From: Flavobacterium sp. TR2
GTDB taxonomy: Bacteria; Bacteroidota; Bacteroidia; Flavobacteriales; Flavobacteriaceae
Direction: 5' to 3'
Length of the DNA stretch: 64,000 nt
Assembly (NCBI RefSeq): GCF_025252405.1
Contig: NZ_CP104307.1
Location: 806,001 to 870,000, forward strand
The position numbers were made by a program, and so were the translations under genes. Below are positions 60,354 to 64,000 of the stretch, piece after piece; position 1 is the first letter of the stretch, and each line of letters opens with the position of its first letter. Below the pieces are notes generated by a model, which saw only the letters and a program-made list of their open reading frames with translations, had not been told where the DNA came from and did no database searches.

Positions 60354-62489
60354 ATGATACAAGATCCAAAAAGATATACGATCACAGCGGCATTGCCTTA
60401 CACCAACGGACCTATTCATATTGGTCACTTGGCTGGGGTTTATGTGCCTGCAGATATATATTCGAGATATTTAAGATTGCAAGGAAAAGATGTAGCATTT
60501 ATCTGCGGAAGCGATGAACACGGGGTTGCAATTTCGATGAAAGCCAAAAAAGAAGGAGTTACACCACAGCAGGTTATTGATAAGTATGATGGGATTATCC
60601 GCAAGTCATTTGAAGATTTCGGAATTTCATTCAACAATTATTCAAGAACTTCTGCAAAAATTCATCACGACACGGCTTCAGAATTCTTTAGGACATTGTA
60701 TGATAAAGGAGATTTTATTGAAGAAGTTACAGAACAATTGTACGATGCAAAAGCGAATCAGTTTTTAGCGGATCGTTTTGTGGTTGGAACTTGCCCAAAA
60801 TGTGACAATCCTGAAGCTTACGGAGATCAGTGCGAAAAGTGCGGATCTACTTTGAACGCGACTGATTTGATCAACCCAAAATCGACAATTACGGGCGAAA
60901 CTCCTATTTTAAAAGAAACAAAACACTGGTTTTTACCTTTAGACAGATATACCGATTTCTTAACAGAATGGATTTTGGTCGGACATAAAAACGACTGGAA
61001 AACCAACGTTTACGGACAAGTAAAATCTTGGATCGACGCAGGATTAGAGCCTCGCGCCGTAACACGTGACTTGGATTGGGGAATTGATGTTCCTGTTGAA
61101 GGTGCCGAAGGCAAAAAACTATATGTTTGGTTTGACGCTCCTATCGGTTACATTTCTTCTACCAAAGAATGGGCAGCGCGCGAAGGAAAAGACTGGGAAC
61201 CGTATTGGAAAGATCAAGACACCAAATTGGTACACTTTATCGGAAAAGACAATATCGTTTTCCACTGCATCATTTTCCCAGCGATGTTAAAAGCCGAAGG
61301 AAGCTATATTTTACCAGATAACGTTCCTGCAAACGAGTTTTTGAACTTGGAAGGAAACAAACTTTCGACTTCTAAAAACTGGGCGGTTTGGCTGCACGAA
61401 TATTTAGAAGAATTCCCAGACAAGCAAGATGTTTTACGTTATGCCTTAACATCTAACGCTCCTGAAACAAAAGATAACGACTTTACTTGGAAAGATTTCC
61501 AGGCTAGAAATAATAATGAATTGGTTGCTGTTTTTGGAAACTTCGTGAATCGTGTGGTGGTTTTAACCAACAAGTATTACGACGGAGTTATCCCAACACC
61601 AAACGAATTTACAGAAGTTGACGAGCAAACTTTAGCAGAATTAAAAGCCTATCCAGCTGTAATTTCAAGTTCAGTTGAGCGTTATAGATTTCGTGAAGCT
61701 TTGGGCGAATTAATGAATGTGGCTCGTTTAGGAAACAAATATCTTGCTGACGAAGAGCCTTGGAAAGTAATGAAAGACAATCCAGAGCGCGTAAAAACTC
61801 AAATGTATGTAGCATTGCAAATTGCTGCGGCGTTGAGCGTTTTGGCAGAACCGTTTTTACCTTTTACAGCTGCAAAACTTTCTAAAATATTGAATTTAGC
61901 TGACCTTAAAGAACATTTTGAAGGTTTCAGCAAATTCTTGAAAGAGAAAAATCGTGATGCAAAAGATATCTTTATCGAGAAAACTTTAGGCTGGAACGAT
62001 ATTTCTGAAAACTCAGATTTATTGCCTTCTGGACATAAAATTGGCGAAGCAGAATTGCTTTTCGCTAAAATCGAAGACGAAGAAATACAAAAACAAATAG
62101 ATAAATTGGAAGCAACAAAAACAGCTAATCTAGCTGAAAGCAAACAACCAGATCCGCAAAAAGATTTAATTCAGTTTGAGGATTTTGCGAAAATGGATAT
62201 TCGTATCGGAACTATTTTGGAAGCTGAAAAAATGCCGAAAGCAAACAAACTTTTGGTTCTTAAAGTAGATACTGGAATCGATGTTCGTACGATTGTTTCA
62301 GGAATTGCAGAGAGTTTTTCGCCAGAAGAAATCATCGGAAAACGTGTTTCTGTATTGGCAAATCTTGCTCCAAGAGCTTTACGCGGTGTTGAAAGTCAAG
62401 GAATGATCTTGATGACAACAAATGCTGAAGGAAAATTGGTTTTTGTAAATCCAGATGCTGATGCACCAAATGGAGCTACGGTAAATTAA
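60354..62489 (+). CDS. metG: Methionyl-tRNA synthetase
   Basis: 711 residues, ATG start. Class I motifs H-I-G-H (22-25) and K-L-S-T-S (KMSKS-like) are present, a four-cysteine zinc knuckle (C-P-K-C ... C-E-K-C) lies in the connective domain, and a C-terminal tRNA-binding domain of the EMAP/Trbp111 type ([15 protein letters not shown]) ends the protein. This is the long dimeric MetG form. Confidence 0.98.
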   Translation: MIQDPKRYTITAALPYTNGPIHIGHLAGVYVPADIYSRYLRLQGKDVAFICGSDEHGVAISMKAKKEGVTPQQVIDKYDGIIRKSFEDFGISFNNYSRTSAKIHHDTASEFFRTLYDKGDFIEEVTEQLYDAKANQFLADRFVVGTCPKCDNPEAYGDQCEKCGSTLNATDLINPKSTITGETPILKETKHWFLPLDRYTDFLTEWILVGHKNDWKTNVYGQVKSWIDAGLEPRAVTRDLDWGIDVPVEGAEGKKLYVWFDAPIGYISSTKEWAAREGKDWEPYWKDQDTKLVHFIGKDNIVFHCIIFPAMLKAEGSYILPDNVPANEFLNLEGNKLSTSKNWAVWLHEYLEEFPDKQDVLRYALTSNAPETKDNDFTWKDFQARNNNELVAVFGNFVNRVVVLTNKYYDGVIPTPNEFTEVDEQTLAELKAYPAVISSSVERYRFREALGELMNVARLGNKYLADEEPWKVMKDNPERVKTQMYVALQIAAALSVLAEPFLPFTAAKLSKILNLADLKEHFEGFSKFLKEKNRDAKDIFIEKTLGWNDISENSDLLPSGHKIGEAELLFAKIEDEEIQKQIDKLEATKTANLAESKQPDPQKDLIQFEDFAKMDIRIGTILEAEKMPKANKLLVLKVDTGIDVRTIVSGIAESFSPEEIIGKRVSVLANLAPRALRGVESQGMILMTTNAEGKLVFVNPDADAPNGATVN

Positions 62490-62509
62490 TCTTATACATT
62501 TTATAAATG

Positions 62510-62547
62510 GCGTGAATCAGTTAATGCAAATTGATTCACGCTTTTTT
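62510..62547 (+). terminator. metG terminator
   Basis: GCGTGAATCA (62510-62519) pairs perfectly with TGATTCACGC (62532-62541), followed by six T. Confidence 0.93.
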
Positions 62548-62603
62548 GTTTAATTAAATGTAAATTTATTCCCTCAAAATAAAATGTTCCTCAAAAAATT
62601 AAA

Positions 62604-64000
62604 ATGAAAAAAATTCTTATTCTACTATTATCAATTGTTTTATACAATTGCAGCAGTGACAAAAATACTGTTGATGAAACTGAAATATCCGAAGTAAAAT
62701 TAACTGCAACTATTATTGAACCTATAAAAGAGAGGGATCTATCTTTTTATAATAATGGTACTGCGGGCATTTTTGAAGATCCAACAGTTAAAAAAAAATT
62801 AAAAGCAAAAATAGTACTCTCTGATGATAGCAATTCCAAAACTAATTTAGCAATTAAGTGGAGAAGCAATATCGACGGATCACTTTATGAAGGAAAACCA
62901 GACAACAATTTAGAAAGTGAAATTAATATCAATTTGACTAAAGGATTACATAAAATTTTCTTTGAGGTTTACAATAACAACAACCTTTTGATTAAGAAGG
63001 ACTCCATAACAATTTCAAATGCAATTAAACTTGAGGCATCCAATGATACAGGCAGATCGATAAATTTAAAATGGTCTAAATATGAAGGAAACAACTTTAT
63101 TTCTTATTTAGTGTATGGTAATAACTCCCAACCACTAGCTGAAATTACGGATATTAATAAATTAACTTACGAATATCTAGAAACAAAATCCTTAATCGAA
63201 AAACAGAAATATCAAATTGTAGTTAAAACTTCTAGCTCTCCAAGCGAAGTTATAGGAAGCAATATTGTCGAAATCATAACGGGTAATTTCATAGAATTTC
63301 AATACTATATTCCGAAAATGATTAAAGACGCTCAAAGATCAAAGATATATGCAATTGTTGCGCCTCAATATAACTCTGATAAGGCTGACAAATATGGTCT
63401 ATTGATAATTGATAGTAAAAATTTAAAAATTGAATCCCATATTTTAACCAATGAAAGGTTTTCAGATTTGGACATTTCACCTGATGGTCAATATTTATAT
63501 CTAACACAACGTTATATCGACAAATTAACGAAAGTTGACTTATCGACAATGTCTGTATATAACTTTCCAACACAAACAGGCGGCTGGGGTTTTCATAAAA
63601 TTGAAGCAGGAAATAATAATGTTTTATTCTGCCATAGAACACCTCCAACCTCAGGTGCTACGGGTATTTATACAATTAATGGAGCAAATGGAGATGCAAT
63701 TAACATTAGTTACAATGCATATATACACGGAGATATAGAATTTAATAGTAAAAACGGCAAATTATATATGGGAGAAAGTAATACTTCTTCCGGAGTAATT
63801 TATGCTAATACATACATTAATCAGGAATTAAAAATTGAAAAGAATTATCCGGTATTTCCTAATGGAGTTTTATATCCGGAACCGTTTCTTTTTATTTCAG
63901 AAGATAATGAATCCATTTTTTGGGAAAAGTATCAATTGGATTTAGGTCTTCAAGTAAAAAGAGAATTTAATACGAAAATGATAGCCGCAAGTCCGTCAAA
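62604..64000 (+). CDS. FN3/beta-propeller lipoprotein, partial (3' end outside window)
   Basis: The frame is open from the ATG at 62604 to the right edge (465 codons). Lipobox cysteine C16 (I-V-L-Y-N-C). Residues about 145-230 resemble a fibronectin type III domain (I-N-L-K-W-S-K-Y-E-G-N-N-F-I-S-Y-L-V-Y). A YncE-like beta-propeller follows (L-D-I-S-P-D-G-Q-Y-L-Y-L-T; K-V-D-L-S-T-M-S-V-Y). Location is probably the outer membrane. Function is unknown. Confidence 0.8.
   Translation, partial: MKKILILLLSIVLYNCSSDKNTVDETEISEVKLTATIIEPIKERDLSFYNNGTAGIFEDPTVKKKLKAKIVLSDDSNSKTNLAIKWRSNIDGSLYEGKPDNNLESEININLTKGLHKIFFEVYNNNNLLIKKDSITISNAIKLEASNDTGRSINLKWSKYEGNNFISYLVYGNNSQPLAEITDINKLTYEYLETKSLIEKQKYQIVVKTSSSPSEVIGSNIVEIITGNFIEFQYYIPKMIKDAQRSKIYAIVAPQYNSDKADKYGLLIIDSKNLKIESHILTNERFSDLDISPDGQYLYLTQRYIDKLTKVDLSTMSVYNFPTQTGGWGFHKIEAGNNNVLFCHRTPPTSGATGIYTINGANGDAINISYNAYIHGDIEFNSKNGKLYMGESNTSSGVIYANTYINQELKIEKNYPVFPNGVLYPEPFLFISEDNESIFWEKYQLDLGLQVKREFNTKMIAASPS

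Noticed and set aside
60028..60357. 109-codon frame upstream of metG
   Set aside because: It runs through the perfect palindrome and the metG promoter; its sequence is just translated repeat DNA.

Overview
The window looks like a chromosomal segment of a Bacteroidota bacterium, most likely a Flavobacterium. The evidence is consistent throughout: type IX secretion (T9SS) C-terminal sorting domains ending in K-K-x-I/V-F, a TonB-dependent receptor with a carboxypeptidase-like N-terminal domain, families such as DUF4270, DUF4286 and DUF3667, AT-rich intergenic DNA, weak or absent Shine-Dalgarno sequences, and recurrent TAnnTTTG promoter elements. No tRNA, rRNA, CRISPR array, integrase or transposase was recognised.

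Layout. (1) Positions 1-16.8 kb are a surface-protein region: a glycine-rich secreted protein cut by the left edge, a 14-repeat delta-60 propeller-like protein, a 1.9-kaa protein with a LamG-like domain and six 91-residue repeats, and a beta-helix/PA14 protein. The last three share a homologous C-terminal module of about 500 residues that ends in the T9SS signal. A recX gene sits among them. (2) 16.8-25.6 kb: an operon of TraB/GumN protein, ECF sigma factor and membrane protein; bioF; an NmrA-like oxidoreductase; a DUF3667 membrane protein; atpD-atpC; and an SGNH lipoprotein. (3) 25.6-34.5 kb: a TonB-dependent receptor that pairs with the SGNH lipoprotein, then a GT5 N-domain / DUF4270 / glmS operon divergent from panC-panD. 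(4) 34.7-39.3 kb: an alpha/beta hydrolase with Asp at the nucleophile position, radA, and a GT51 transglycosylase with a large AsmA-like region. (5) 39.5-51.7 kb: aldo/keto reductase, OmpA lipoprotein, exonuclease III, an OlsF-like double acyltransferase, TM2 and DUF805 proteins, a D-2-hydroxyacid dehydrogenase, nhaA, proC, mgtE-rsmA and DUF4286. (6) 51.8-64 kb: TPR protein, lgt, serS, two unknown proteins, a PrcB-like lipoprotein, PhzF, a CDGSH protein, metG, and a beta-propeller lipoprotein cut by the right edge.

Most of the window is ordinary housekeeping sequence. The points that deserve attention are the shared C-terminal module of the surface proteins and the paired TCGA motifs with 20-bp phasing upstream of two of them, the Ser-to-Asp hydrolase, the truncated glycogen synthase-like protein without its KxGGL motif, the AsmA-like/GT51 fusion, a probably leaderless bioF promoter, and several elaborate intergenic palindromes, one of which seems to carry a promoter element. 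I see no clear new defence or mobile system. All functional statements come from reading motifs and family resemblance; no search was run.
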